Positions 17,638 through 26,192 of a stretch of DNA of 64,000 nt are shown here, in pieces. The notes under the pieces were generated by a model. That model did no database searches. It saw nothing but the letters and a program-made list of their open reading frames with translations, and was not told the origin of the DNA. Source of the DNA: Nocardioides nitrophenolicus (GTDB taxonomy: Bacteria; Actinomycetota; Actinomycetes; Propionibacteriales; Nocardioidaceae); contig NZ_JAFBBY010000001.1 in the NCBI RefSeq assembly GCF_016907515.1, positions 1,612,001 to 1,676,000 of the forward strand, written 5' to 3'. Every line of letters starts with the position of its first letter. The first letter of the stretch is position 1. The translations under genes were made by a program, and so were the position numbers.

Positions 17638-18789
17638 TCAGCTGACGCCCCAGAGCGCCTGGAACTGGTCGCGGAAGCCGTCGGCGCCCTCGTAGGTGCC
17701 CGTCTCGGGCGCGCTCTCCTGGGTCATCAGGAGCTGGGTCGGGTTCTCGATGTTGTCCGGGATGGTCTGCCCGGCCTTGAGCCGCAGCGCCGCGTCGACG
17801 ACGGTCCAGCCGTTCTCGTAGACGCCGGAGGCCACGTCGGCCTTGATGATGTCGCCCTGGCGGACCAGCGCGAGGGTGGGCTCGTCGCCGTCGAAGGTGC
17901 CGACGGAGATGGCGTCCTCCTTGCCGGCCTGGCGCACGGCGTCCGCCGCCATGACGCCGGAGAAGCCGGGCGTGCTGACCACCCAGTTGAGCTGCGGGTT
18001 GGACTGGATCTTCGCCTGCAGCGCAGGCGGCAGGTCGGTCTGCGCCGTCGCGACGCTGAACCGGTCGACGCTCACCTTGCAGCTCGGGCACTTGTCGAGC
18101 GCGGCCTTGACCCCGTCGGCGCGCTGGCCGTTGCACTGGTAGACGGTGTCGGCGAAGATCGCGACGTTCGCCTTGCCGCCGGACTCCGAGACGATGTAGC
18201 TCCCGAGCAGCTCGCCCTCGATCTGGCAGACGTTGCCGACCTCGACCGTGTTGCCCTTCTCGGGGTCCGGGAGCTGCGCGGTGAACTGGCCGATCACCGG
18301 GATCTTCAGCTCGTGCGCCGTCGCGTAGGCCTCCGACGCGTCGGCCGAGGGCCGGGCGTTGTTGACGATGACGTCGGGCTTGGCGTTGACCGCCTGGCTC
18401 ATGCAGTTCTGGAAGGACGCGACGTCGCTCTTGGCGTCGCAGACCTCCAGGTCGAAGCCGAGAGCCTCGGTCGCCTGGCGGACTCCCTCGACCTGGGCCA
18501 CGCAGCCCGGGATCGACTGGTCGCAGCCGACGAAGTAGACGGTCATGGACGCCGGCGGCTCGACCGGCCCGAGCGCCTTGACGGCGATCTCGGTCGGGAC
18601 CTTGACGGCGGTCTCGGCGGCGGCCTTGGCGTCGTCGAGCCACGGACCGCTGGCGGCCGGGCCGTCGTCACCGCCGGAGTCGGAGCTGTTGCAGCCGGCG
18701 AGCGCCACCGTGGCGGCGACCACCAGGGCGGCGACCACCGCGCCGCGGCGACGGCGGGCGCGAGGGAGGTTGTTGGAAGGCACGGGCAT
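17638..18789 (-). CDS. Sugar-type ABC transporter substrate-binding lipoprotein, second system
   Basis: A 383-residue exported protein. It has an Arg-rich N-terminus (RARRRRGAVVAALVVAATVA) and lipobox LAGC, giving a lipid-anchored Cys33. The mature part has the type I binding fold (SMTVYFVGCDQSIPGCVAQV, then KPDVIVNNARPSADASEAYA, then VGTFDGDEPTLALVRQGDII). The cysteine-rich QIEGE and NGQRADGV regions differ from the first system's binding protein, so the two importers probably carry different ligands. It is the first gene of the second importer. Confidence 0.92.
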   Translation of the reverse strand: MPVPSNNLPRARRRRGAVVAALVVAATVALAGCNSSDSGGDDGPAASGPWLDDAKAAAETAVKVPTEIAVKALGPVEPPASMTVYFVGCDQSIPGCVAQVEGVRQATEALGFDLEVCDAKSDVASFQNCMSQAVNAKPDVIVNNARPSADASEAYATAHELKIPVIGQFTAQLPDPEKGNTVEVGNVCQIEGELLGSYIVSESGGKANVAIFADTVYQCNGQRADGVKAALDKCPSCKVSVDRFSVATAQTDLPPALQAKIQSNPQLNWVVSTPGFSGVMAADAVRQAGKEDAISVGTFDGDEPTLALVRQGDIIKADVASGVYENGWTVVDAALRLKAGQTIPDNIENPTQLLMTQESAPETGTYEGADGFRDQFQALWGVS

Positions 18790-18875
18790 TCCTCTCGTTG
18801 GTTGGGTCGGGTGTTTTCGGGCGCCCGAGCTCCGTCCCCGACGCGTGCGCCGGGAACAGCAGGTGGTGGTGGGTC

Positions 18876-18893
18876 AGCGGCCGATCGGCCGCT
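18876..18893 (-). terminator. GC-rich hairpin after the aminotransferase stop
   Basis: An 18-bp perfect palindrome, AGCGGCCGATCGGCCGCT, lies 2 bp beyond the aminotransferase stop codon. It folds as a 7-bp GC stem with a GATC loop. There is no U run, as is common in actinobacteria. It probably separates the aminotransferase/SDR genes from the second importer operon. Confidence 0.55.
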
Positions 18894-18895
18894 GG

Positions 18896-20149
18896 TCAGC
18901 GCGCGTTGGCGACGATCGCCTCACCGAGGGCCTTGATGCCGCGCTCGAGCTCGTGGTCGGGCGCGTGGCTGTAGGCGAGCCGGAGGTAGCCCTGACCGGC
19001 CTCCTGGCCGAGGAACTTCTCGCCCGGACGGCAGAAGACGCCGGCCATCGCGGCCTCGTGCTGCGCCTTCTCCCAGTCGACGTTGTCGGCGATCTTGAGC
19101 CAGAGGTAGTAGCCGCCCTCGGGCACGTCGAAGCTGACCAGGCCGCCGCAGTGCTCGCGCACCGCCTTCACGGCGAGGTCGCGCTTGCGGCGGTAGACGG
19201 CGTTGGCGCGCTCGATGTGCGGGTCGAGCAGGCCCTCCTTCAGGTACTGCTCGAGCATCCGGCAGATCCACTGGCTGACGCCGAGGTCCTGGCGCACGGA
19301 GGCGAGTGCGTGGATGAGGGGCTCGGGCGCGGTGATCCAGCCGATCCGGAGGGCGGGGGCGAGCACCTTGGAGAAGCCGTGGCTCTGGATCACCCGGCCG
19401 TCGGTGTCCATGCTCAGCAGCGACGGGACCGGGTCGCCGCCGTAGCGCAGGTCGGCGTAGATCGAGTCCTCGAGGATGACGAAGTCGTACTCCTCGGCCA
19501 CCTCCAGCAGCCGTCGGCGGCGGTCCTCGGGCATCACGACGCAGGTGGGCAGCTGGAACGTCGGGATGACGTAGAGCAGCTTGGGCGTCACGCCGTCACG
19601 ACGCATCTCCTCGAGCCGCTCGACCAGCGACTCGACGACCAGCCCGTGCTCGTCGATCTCGACGGTGCGGATGTCGGCGCCGCGCATCTGCATGAACCGC
19701 ATGGCGTAGGGGAACGTCGCCTTCTCGACCAGGACGCCGTCACCGGGGTTGACGAGCGCGTTGACCGCGAGCGCGATCGCCTGCACCGAGCCGGAGGTGA
19801 GGATCAGGTTGTCGGCGCCGAGGTCCGGCACGTCCTGGGTCTTCGAGATCCACGCCGCGACCTCCTCACGCAGACCGGTGTGCCCGAGCATCAGCTCGAT
19901 GTACGACGGCAGGTAGACGATCTGGTCGGTCTCCTCCTCGTAGCCGAAGGAGATGTACTCCAGCGCGCGGCCGCCGTCGCGGTCGAGGACCTCGCCCATC
20001 AGCCGCCGGAAGTCGTCGAGCGGGAAGGTCTCCTCGGCCGCGATGCCCTGGTCGAAGTTGAAGGTGACCTGGGCGGGCGGGTCGGGGAAGAACAGCGCCG
20101 GGCCGCCGGCGGCGAGGTCGGAGAGCTTGTCGGTCGGGTCGAAGGTCAC
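18896..20149 (-). CDS. PLP-dependent aminotransferase (MocR/2-aminoadipate aminotransferase-like, class I/II)
   Basis: A 417-residue fold-type I PLP enzyme from the GTG at 20149. Visible features are ILTSGSVQAIALAVNALVNP (cofactor phosphate site), LYVIPTFQLPTCVVMPEDRR, ILEDSIYADLRYGG and the Schiff-base lysine in SHGFSKVLAPALRIGWI. There is no N-terminal GntR helix-turn-helix, so it is an enzyme rather than a MocR regulator. The closest family pattern is 2-aminoadipate or aromatic aminotransferase of LysN type. It follows the mycofactocin-type SDR by 42 bp. The substrate is uncertain. Confidence 0.9.
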   Translation of the reverse strand: MTFDPTDKLSDLAAGGPALFFPDPPAQVTFNFDQGIAAEETFPLDDFRRLMGEVLDRDGGRALEYISFGYEEETDQIVYLPSYIELMLGHTGLREEVAAWISKTQDVPDLGADNLILTSGSVQAIALAVNALVNPGDGVLVEKATFPYAMRFMQMRGADIRTVEIDEHGLVVESLVERLEEMRRDGVTPKLLYVIPTFQLPTCVVMPEDRRRRLLEVAEEYDFVILEDSIYADLRYGGDPVPSLLSMDTDGRVIQSHGFSKVLAPALRIGWITAPEPLIHALASVRQDLGVSQWICRMLEQYLKEGLLDPHIERANAVYRRKRDLAVKAVREHCGGLVSFDVPEGGYYLWLKIADNVDWEKAQHEAAMAGVFCRPGEKFLGQEAGQGYLRLAYSHAPDHELERGIKALGEAIVANAR

Positions 20150-20191
20150 GGGGAGGCTCCTTGGTGGTCGGGGTGGGGCAGCGGGTGCGGG

Positions 20192-21025
20192 TCAGGCGCT
20201 GTGGAAGGCGTTCCAGCCACCGGCGACGTCGAGCGCCGTGCCGGTGATGTAGCGGGCCTCGTCGGAGGCGAGGAAGAGGACGGCCTCGGTGGCGTCGCCG
20301 ACCTCGATCCACGGCACGGCCATCGGGTTGAGGGTGGCGAAGGTGGCGCGCACGTCGTCGGTGGTGGGCGCCTCCAGGTCGGGGCGGAAGAGGCCGTAGG
20401 TCAGGTCGTTGTGGCACATGTCGGTCGACACCGACATCGGCGAGAACGCGTTGACCGTCACCCCATAGGGGGCCAGCTCGATCGCGACGGACTTCACGAG
20501 TCCGATCACACCCCACTTGGACGCCGCGTAGTTGGCATTGTTGGGACCGCCCTCGCGGCCGACCGACGAGGCGGTCGCGACGATCCGCCCGGAGCGCTGC
20601 GCGGCCATCACCGGCGCGACCGCACGGATGCTCGCCGCCACTCCCCCGAGGTTGACGTCGACGACATCGCGCCACACGTCGTCGGCCATCGTGCGGACCG
20701 GTCCGAAGGCGGCGATGCCGGCGTTGGCCAGGAGCACGTCCACCCGCCCGAACCGGTCGACGGTGGCCGCGACCACGTCGCGCATCTGCTCGGGGCTGCG
20801 GGTGTCGGCCTTGAGCGTGAGGCAGGACGCGCCGAGCGACTCGACCATGCGGGCGGTCTCGTCGAGCTCCGCGGGCGTCGCCATCCGCGAGGCGCACGGG
20901 ATCTGCTCGGCGATGTCCACCAGCACGACGTCGGCGCCGCGCTGTGCGAGCGCGATCGCGTGTGAGCGCCCCTGCCCCTTGGCGGCACCGGTGACCAGGG
21001 CGGTCCGGCCGGCGAAGTTCCTCAT
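20192..21025 (-). CDS. Mycofactocin-coupled SDR-family oxidoreductase
   Basis: A 277-residue SDR from the ATG at 21025 (GAGAGGGA upstream); longer upstream frame is non-coding. It has the same subfamily marks as the SDR at 14206-15039: TGAAKGQGRSHAIALAQRGA, an ATPAELDETARMVESLG segment, and CHNDLTYGLFRPDLEAPTTD near the C-terminus. The catalytic Ser (VATASSVG) and YAASK are intact. It probably oxidises an alcohol with tightly bound NAD reoxidised through mycofactocin. The two enzymes are near-full-length paralogues, so they may act on successive or related alcohols. Confidence 0.9.
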   Translation of the reverse strand: MRNFAGRTALVTGAAKGQGRSHAIALAQRGADVVLVDIAEQIPCASRMATPAELDETARMVESLGASCLTLKADTRSPEQMRDVVAATVDRFGRVDVLLANAGIAAFGPVRTMADDVWRDVVDVNLGGVAASIRAVAPVMAAQRSGRIVATASSVGREGGPNNANYAASKWGVIGLVKSVAIELAPYGVTVNAFSPMSVSTDMCHNDLTYGLFRPDLEAPTTDDVRATFATLNPMAVPWIEVGDATEAVLFLASDEARYITGTALDVAGGWNAFHSA

Positions 21026-21053
21026 CTGTTCCCTCTCTCGTGGGGTCGGCGGG

Positions 21054-21908
21054 TCACGCCGTGTTGGTGGCGGCCAGGCCGGCCGAGACGTCGATGACCG
21101 CCCCGGTGCGGTCCAGGCCCGGCTCCGAGACGAGCTGGTCGACCGCGCGCACGACCGCGTCGAGGTCGACGTACGTGGTGCTGCTCGGGTGGCGCACGCG
21201 CAGGGCGTGCTCGGCCGCACCGCGGTCGGGGCCGGTCGTCGCGAGCGACCCGTCGCGACCGGCCTGCAGCACCGCCCAGAACGCCGGGTCGTCGGTCATC
21301 GCTGTCTCCATCACGCCGGGGCACACGACACCGAGCGAGATGCCCTGATCGGCGACCTCGTGGGCGAGCGACTTGGCGAGTCCGATCTGGCCCCAGGCCG
21401 CGGCGGCGTAGTGGCTCAGCCCGAACGCGCCGCGCCGGCCCTCCTCGGCCGCGACCACCACGATCCGGCCACGGCCGGACGCCTCGAGGTGGGCCAGGCT
21501 CTCGCGCAGCACGTGGTACGTGCCGTGCAGGTTGGTGTCGACGACGGCGTCCCAGTCCGCGTCGCTCATGGTGGCCGCGGTCGCGGCGGTGCGCACGCCG
21601 GCCGCGCAGATGACGACGTCGAGCCCGCCGAGCGCCTCCACGGCAGCGGGCAGCGCCGCGCGGACCTGGGCGACGTCGCGGACGTCGACCGCGGCGACGT
21701 GCCCCTCCGGACCGACCAGCTCCCGGGCCGCGTCGAGCTCGGCCGCACCGGACAGCGGGTAGCCGAGCTGCATGCCACCGGGCGCGTCCCACACCGCGAC
21801 CCGCGCTCCGGCCGCGACGAAGGACGCGGCGATCGCGGCGCCGAGGCCGCGGGCACCACCGGTGATGAGCACCCGGCGACCGTCGTAGCGCGTTGAATTC
21901 TGGTTCAT
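21054..21908 (-). CDS. SDR-fold protein with degenerate catalytic site
   Basis: A 284-residue protein with a good Rossmann start (VLITGGARGLG, residues 13-23) and the general length and C-terminal layout of the mycofactocin-type SDRs. However, the catalytic YxxxK reads YAAAA (Tyr167, Ala171 where Lys is expected; confirmed codon by codon), the serine strand reads IVVVAAEEGRRG with no Ser, and NNAG is replaced by CAAG. Only the Tyr and the Asn of DTNLHG remain. It is therefore unlikely to be a standard dehydrogenase and may be a binding, sensor or structural partner of the neighbouring SDR 28 bp downstream. It is the first gene of its operon and divergent from two TetR genes. Confidence 0.85.
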   Translation of the reverse strand: MNQNSTRYDGRRVLITGGARGLGAAIAASFVAAGARVAVWDAPGGMQLGYPLSGAAELDAARELVGPEGHVAAVDVRDVAQVRAALPAAVEALGGLDVVICAAGVRTAATAATMSDADWDAVVDTNLHGTYHVLRESLAHLEASGRGRIVVVAAEEGRRGAFGLSHYAAAAWGQIGLAKSLAHEVADQGISLGVVCPGVMETAMTDDPAFWAVLQAGRDGSLATTGPDRGAAEHALRVRHPSSTTYVDLDAVVRAVDQLVSEPGLDRTGAVIDVSAGLAATNTA

Positions 21909-21973
21909 GTGGGCAGTCCTACATCGCTCTCGTCGGCTGTGTCAAGCGCCACACCCCGCCCGCCCGGCCGCCT

Positions 21974-22055
21974 GATTCAGGCCGATTCAGGCGTGGATCC
22001 GCGCGCGGAAGCCATCTGGAAAAGGGGTGACGGAGAATTCAGATGTCTTGAATTC
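21974..22055. promoter_or_regulatory. Candidate operators between the degenerate SDR and the tandem TetR genes
   Basis: Within this 232-bp divergent intergenic region, GAATTCA at 22035-22041 and TGAATTC at 22049-22055 form a perfect 7-bp inverted repeat with a 7-bp spacer, the size of a TetR operator. Two direct copies of GATTCAGGC lie at 21974-21982 and 21984-21992. A TTGAATTC half-site recurs over the SDR start codon region (about 21892-21901). Confidence 0.5.
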
Positions 22056-22140
22056 GAGTTCATTTCTGGCGTCTCGCCGACGCACTGGCTAGCCTTCGGG
22101 CAGTCCGCTCGACCATCGACATCCACGAGAGGCGGTCCGG

Positions 22141-22740
22141 GTGACCCTCCTGCCGACCCGACAGGCGTTGATCGACGCCGCCGTCGACGTCTTCACCGAG
22201 AAGGGCCTGCACGGTGCCCGGGTGATCGACGTGACGAAGCGCGCCGGGGTCGCGGCAGGCAGCTTCTACACCTACTTCGAGACCAAGGAGGGGCTCTTCC
22301 TCGAGGTCGTCGACAAGGTTCGGCAGGAGCTGGCCGCGGAGGTCCCGCGCGCGCGCTTCTCCGACGCCGAGAGCGCCCGCGCCTGGCTGCACGACGTGGT
22401 GCGCCTCCAGGTCGTCCGGCTGAGCGAGGGCGCCGCGACCTGGCGGATGATCAATGCCGCCGCGCTCGGCAACGTCCAGGTCGCCACGGCCCTGCGCGAG
22501 CAGGACGACCCGCTGACCCGCACCCTCACCGACGAGCTCGGGTTCTGGGCGGAGCAGGGCTGGATCGACCCCGGCGTCGAGAGCGCCGTCGTCGTCGACG
22601 CGCTGATCGCGCTCACCGAGCAGGCCGTCCAGCAGTGGTCCCACGACGACGCCGGCCCCGACCTCGAGGCCGCGACGGCCGCCGTGGCCGACGCCTGGAC
22701 CGCGCTGCTGCGGATGCCGCCCCGAGGGAGTGGCCGATGA
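22141..22740 (+). CDS. TetR-family transcriptional regulator
   Basis: A 199-residue regulator from the GTG at 22141. The DNA-binding domain is at the N-terminus (ALIDAAVDVFTEKGLHGARV, then VTKRAGVAAGSFYTYFETKE), followed by a helical effector domain. It overlaps the next TetR gene by 4 bp (ATGA), so the pair is co-translated. It is divergent from the SDR/aminotransferase operon and probably controls it through the palindrome at 22035-22055. The ligand is unknown. Confidence 0.93.
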   Translation: MTLLPTRQALIDAAVDVFTEKGLHGARVIDVTKRAGVAAGSFYTYFETKEGLFLEVVDKVRQELAAEVPRARFSDAESARAWLHDVVRLQVVRLSEGAATWRMINAAALGNVQVATALREQDDPLTRTLTDELGFWAEQGWIDPGVESAVVVDALIALTEQAVQQWSHDDAGPDLEAATAAVADAWTALLRMPPRGSGR

Positions 22741-23339
22741 GCGAGCGCGCCGCGACGACCGCCCAGGGCAACCGCACCCGCGGGGCGCTGCTGCGCGCCG
22801 GACGCCGCGTGCTCGAGCGCAAGGGGCTCCACAAGGCCCGGATCTCCGACATCACCAAGGAGGCCGACGTCTCGGTCGGCACCTTCTACCTGCACTTCGA
22901 GAACAAGGACGACCTGTTCCGCCAGCTCCTGATCACCGTCGAGGACGAGGTCTACGGCGAGCTGGTGCCCTTCGAGCCCGGCGCGGTCGACCCGGCCCAG
23001 CGGATCCGGGAGACCAACCGCCTCTACCTCACCGCGTTCAAGCGCAACGCGGCGTTCTGGACGTGCGTCGAGGCCGCCGCCCTCGAACAGCCCCACCTGC
23101 CCGGCGTCCTCGCCGAGCGCAACCGCTACTACCGCAGCCGCACCGAGCGGGCGATCGCCCGGTGGCAGGAGGCCGGGCAGGTCGCGCCCGAGGTGGACCC
23201 GGCGACCGCCGCCTTCCTGCTCGGCGCGATGACCGAGCGGCTGGCCTATCTCTGGTACGTCTTCGGCCACCGCGAGGACGTCGACCAGGCCACCGAGGAC
23301 CTGACCCGGCTCTGGCTCAACTACCTGGGGCTGGCCTGA
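22737..23339 (+). CDS. TetR-family transcriptional regulator
   Basis: A 200-residue regulator whose ATG overlaps the stop of the preceding tetR. It has the typical N-terminal helix-turn-helix (LLRAGRRVLERKGLHKARIS, then VSVGTFYLHFENKDDLFRQL) and a helical C-terminal domain with a tryptophan/tyrosine-rich dimer region. Two coupled TetR genes are unusual and could form heterodimers or read two signals, though this is speculation. Its 3' end overlaps the convergent alpha/beta hydrolase gene by 23 bp. Confidence 0.93.
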   Translation: MSERAATTAQGNRTRGALLRAGRRVLERKGLHKARISDITKEADVSVGTFYLHFENKDDLFRQLLITVEDEVYGELVPFEPGAVDPAQRIRETNRLYLTAFKRNAAFWTCVEAAALEQPHLPGVLAERNRYYRSRTERAIARWQEAGQVAPEVDPATAAFLLGAMTERLAYLWYVFGHREDVDQATEDLTRLWLNYLGLA

Positions 23340-24600
23340 GCTCCCCCAGCACGGCCTCGCGGTCCTCGGCCAGCATGAAGCCCGCGGCGACGGCGGCGTC
23401 CGTCGCCGCGGTGTAGGCCGCCACGTAGTCGTCGTACGTCGCCCACCGCCGCTCGCGGACCCCGGGCGGCAGCGGGAGGGTGCGGCCGAACAGGCCGCAG
23501 ACGACCGAGGCGCCCGGCGCCGCCTCGCCGAGGACGACATCGGCGGGCGCGTCGACGACGGGCGTGCGGACGCCGCCACGGACGATGCCGAGGTCATCGC
23601 GGACGAAGGCGCCGTCGACGATCTCCAGCGGTGGCGCGGCGGGCGCCGCCGGACCGCCACGGGCCCAGCTCTCGAGGTGGCGCAGCGCCGCCCGGACGAC
23701 GTAGGCCTGCTGGCCGCGGTTGACCGGGTCCGGGCAGCCGAGGAAGGCCTCCCACTCGCCGATCTGGAACAGGTCGACGTGGGCGGCGCCCGCGACCTCC
23801 CAGACCCGCAGCAGCGGGCCGTCCGGCTGCCGGGCCGGAAGGTAGTTCATCCGGCCCAGCAGGTCGCCCTCGGTCTGCAGCACGATCACCGGGACGTCCA
23901 GGTCGTCGCGGATCGGCGTCGCGACGCCGGTGGTCCGGGCGGCGAGCAGGTCGATCCCGCGGCCGGGCTCCCCGAGCGGTGCCGCCACGTCACCCCGGCT
24001 GTGCACCAGGAAGCCGTCGAAGAAGCGCACCTCCGGGTGCACCTGGTCGAGGTAGGTGGTGAGCAGGTACGCCGACTGCGACTCCCCGATCGCGAGCACC
24101 CGCTCCGCGCCGGTCGCCGCCGCCAGGGAGCGGGCGACCTCGGTGAAGATGCCGTGACAGAAGGCGTCACCGGGATGGTGCAGGCCGGCGTACCGGACCG
24201 GGTCGACGGCCTTGAGCCCCTGCAGGGCGGCCCCCTCCACGGCCACCGCAGCAGCCCCGCTCTCGACGCCGTTGAACTGCGCCGACACCCCCGCCCAGGC
24301 ATGGCCCCGGCGGACCAGCTCCTCGGCGAGATAGGTCCAGTCCGGCGCCGCGTCCGCGCCGCTGCTGACATTGAGCCACTCGACCACCAGCGTCCCGCTC
24401 GCCGGCGCGCGCTCCGGGCGGCGTACGAGCACCCGGGTGGTGAACGCGGCCGAGCCGTGGGCGGGGTCGGCGGCGCTCGCCGTGCCCGAGGCGGCGTACT
24501 CCCGCTCGGACCATCCGGCGGTCGCCAGGTCGGGGTCGGGGCGGGCGGAGGTCAGCGCGATGCCGTTGCCGCCGGTGAGCGGGGTGAGGGTGACGGGCAT
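23317..24600 (-). CDS. Alpha/beta-hydrolase domain-containing protein
   Basis: A 427-residue protein from the ATG at 24600. It has the nucleophile elbow GESQS (Ser174), preceded by LVVEWLNVSSGADAAPDWTY and followed by FFDGFLVHSRGD and VIVLQTEGD. The candidate acid and histidine lie in the VIVLQTEGD and VAGAAHVDLF segments. This matches the long alpha/beta-hydrolase group common in actinobacterial catabolic regions, probably an esterase or lactonase. There is no signal peptide. It overlaps the tail of the convergent TetR gene. The substrate is unknown. Confidence 0.85.
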   Translation of the reverse strand: MPVTLTPLTGGNGIALTSARPDPDLATAGWSEREYAASGTASAADPAHGSAAFTTRVLVRRPERAPASGTLVVEWLNVSSGADAAPDWTYLAEELVRRGHAWAGVSAQFNGVESGAAAVAVEGAALQGLKAVDPVRYAGLHHPGDAFCHGIFTEVARSLAAATGAERVLAIGESQSAYLLTTYLDQVHPEVRFFDGFLVHSRGDVAAPLGEPGRGIDLLAARTTGVATPIRDDLDVPVIVLQTEGDLLGRMNYLPARQPDGPLLRVWEVAGAAHVDLFQIGEWEAFLGCPDPVNRGQQAYVVRAALRHLESWARGGPAAPAAPPLEIVDGAFVRDDLGIVRGGVRTPVVDAPADVVLGEAAPGASVVCGLFGRTLPLPPGVRERRWATYDDYVAAYTAATDAAVAAGFMLAEDREAVLGELRPAPGS

Positions 24601-24727
24601 GCGGGGAAGGTACCCGCCTCGACTCAGCTCGGGACGCAGCCGACGCCGGATCCGGCGAGGAGCTCGATGACCGGACCGGGCGAAACCGCTAGAAACAAGG
24701 AGAAAGTCCACGCCCGGTGGTACTCGT

Positions 24728-24749
24728 TCGAACATATGTGCGATAGAAT
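24728..24749 (+). promoter_or_regulatory. LexA (SOS) box overlapping a leaderless promoter
   Basis: TCGAACATATGTGCGA at 24728-24743 matches the actinobacterial LexA box TCGAAC-N4-GTTCGA with one mismatch. Directly after it TAGAAT (24744-24749) is a good -10 hexamer, and 6 nt later comes the ATG at 24756, the spacing of leaderless transcripts. LexA bound here would occlude the promoter. Confidence 0.65.
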
Positions 24750-24755
24750 CGGGTC

Positions 24756-26174
24756 ATGATCTCGGACCTCTCGGAAGCCACGCCGGAGCAGCTGCTCCGC
24801 GCTTCCGAGGACCGCGTCCGGATGGCCCGCCAGGTCGAGGTCGACAAGCTCGAGCTGTTGCTCGCCTGGGCCGACCTGCATTCCGGTGACCCGCAGGCCG
24901 AGCCCGACGCGGTGCCTGCCAGGTTCGGCGGTCCGCGGCTCATCGCGCTCGGCGGTGACGGCACGCCACAGGTCCAGGACCTCGCGCTGGTCGAGATCGC
25001 GATCGCGCGCCACGAAGCCGTGATGACCACCCGCCGGGCGTTGGCCGACGCCCTCGACCTGCGCCACCGCCTCCCCCAGGTCTGGGCCGGCGTCGGTGAA
25101 GGCCGGTGCGAGGTGTGGGTGGTGCGGAAGGTCGCCCGGATGTCCCGCAGGCTCGACCCGCACCAGGCCCGGATCGTCGATACCGCGGTCGCTGCTGCGT
25201 TGGACGCAGCACCCTCGCGGGTCCTGGCGATCGCCGAGGCCAAGGTCATCGAGGCCGACACCGCCGCCCACACCGAACGGATCAAGGCCAACCAGGACAA
25301 GAAGGGCGTCTGGTTCTCCCGACCCCGCTCCGGTGGCCAGGTCGACGACCCCGACGCCAACACCGACAGCCAAGCAGGGATCGGGACCGTGTTCGCCCGC
25401 CTCGACGAGGCCGACGCCCTCGAGTGCGCCCGCACGGTCGAGGACCTCGCCACCGCACTGGCCGAGCACGCCACCCCACCTCTCGACGGGCAGGACCCGT
25501 CGTCGATGGACCACTGGCGCGCCGAAGCGTTCGCGATGCTCGCCGACCCCGCCGCCGTGCTCGCGTTCTACCGCTCGATCGAGGCTCCTGACGAACACGA
25601 AGCGGACGCCACAGCTGGGGGCGCGGCGGAGATCGTCGTCCACGTCGCCCAGCAGGCCGACGGCACCCTCGGCCCGCTGGCCCGCGTCGACGACCTCGGC
25701 CCCCGACTCCTCGACCAGGTCCGCGACCTGTTGCGCCGCCAGACCGCCGTCACCCTCACCCCGGTCATCGACCTCCACACCGGACGCTCGGTCAACGGCT
25801 ACGAGCACCCCACCGACGTCAAGCACCGCACCGAGCTCAGGACGCTCGGCGACGTCTTCCCCCACGCCACCGGCCTCTTCACCAGACACGGCCGCTCACC
25901 GGACCACGATCACACGGCGCCGTACGACGACGACGGTCCTCCCGGCCAGACCGGCGACCACAACGACACCCCACTGACCAGGCACCACCACCGAGCCAAG
26001 ACCCACGTGCCCGGCTACACCGTCCTGCAGCTCGGACCCGACAGATGGCTCTGGGGGACGCCTCACGGCCTCTACCGCCTCGTCACCGGCGGCGGCACGC
26101 GACCCATCGTTCGGGCGGAGTACCACGTACTCGCCGAGCAGGCCGTCGTGCTGACCTGCGACGACGCCGCGTGA
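24756..26174 (+). CDS. DUF222 / 13E12-repeat-family protein with degenerate HNH tail
   Basis: A 472-residue protein. The N-terminal two thirds are typical DUF222 (VEVDKLELLLAWADLHSGDP, then RRALADALDLRHRLPQVWAG, then RVLAIAEAKVIEADTAAHTE). Relatives usually end in an HNH nuclease domain. Here the C-terminus keeps the histidine-rich part (GDHNDTPLTRHHHRAKTHVP) but lacks the zinc-type CxxC pairs, so nuclease activity is doubtful. The gene appears leaderless, with its ATG 6 nt after a -10 box and under a LexA box. Members in mycobacteria are SOS-responsive. Its exact function is unknown. Confidence 0.85.
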   Translation: MISDLSEATPEQLLRASEDRVRMARQVEVDKLELLLAWADLHSGDPQAEPDAVPARFGGPRLIALGGDGTPQVQDLALVEIAIARHEAVMTTRRALADALDLRHRLPQVWAGVGEGRCEVWVVRKVARMSRRLDPHQARIVDTAVAAALDAAPSRVLAIAEAKVIEADTAAHTERIKANQDKKGVWFSRPRSGGQVDDPDANTDSQAGIGTVFARLDEADALECARTVEDLATALAEHATPPLDGQDPSSMDHWRAEAFAMLADPAAVLAFYRSIEAPDEHEADATAGGAAEIVVHVAQQADGTLGPLARVDDLGPRLLDQVRDLLRRQTAVTLTPVIDLHTGRSVNGYEHPTDVKHRTELRTLGDVFPHATGLFTRHGRSPDHDHTAPYDDDGPPGQTGDHNDTPLTRHHHRAKTHVPGYTVLQLGPDRWLWGTPHGLYRLVTGGGTRPIVRAEYHVLAEQAVVLTCDDAA

Positions 26175-26192
26175 GGCGGCCGGTGCCGAGCC

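Noticed and set aside
24756..26174. DUF222 gene as part of an insertion sequence
   Set aside because: No terminal inverted repeats, target duplication or transposase motifs were seen around it.
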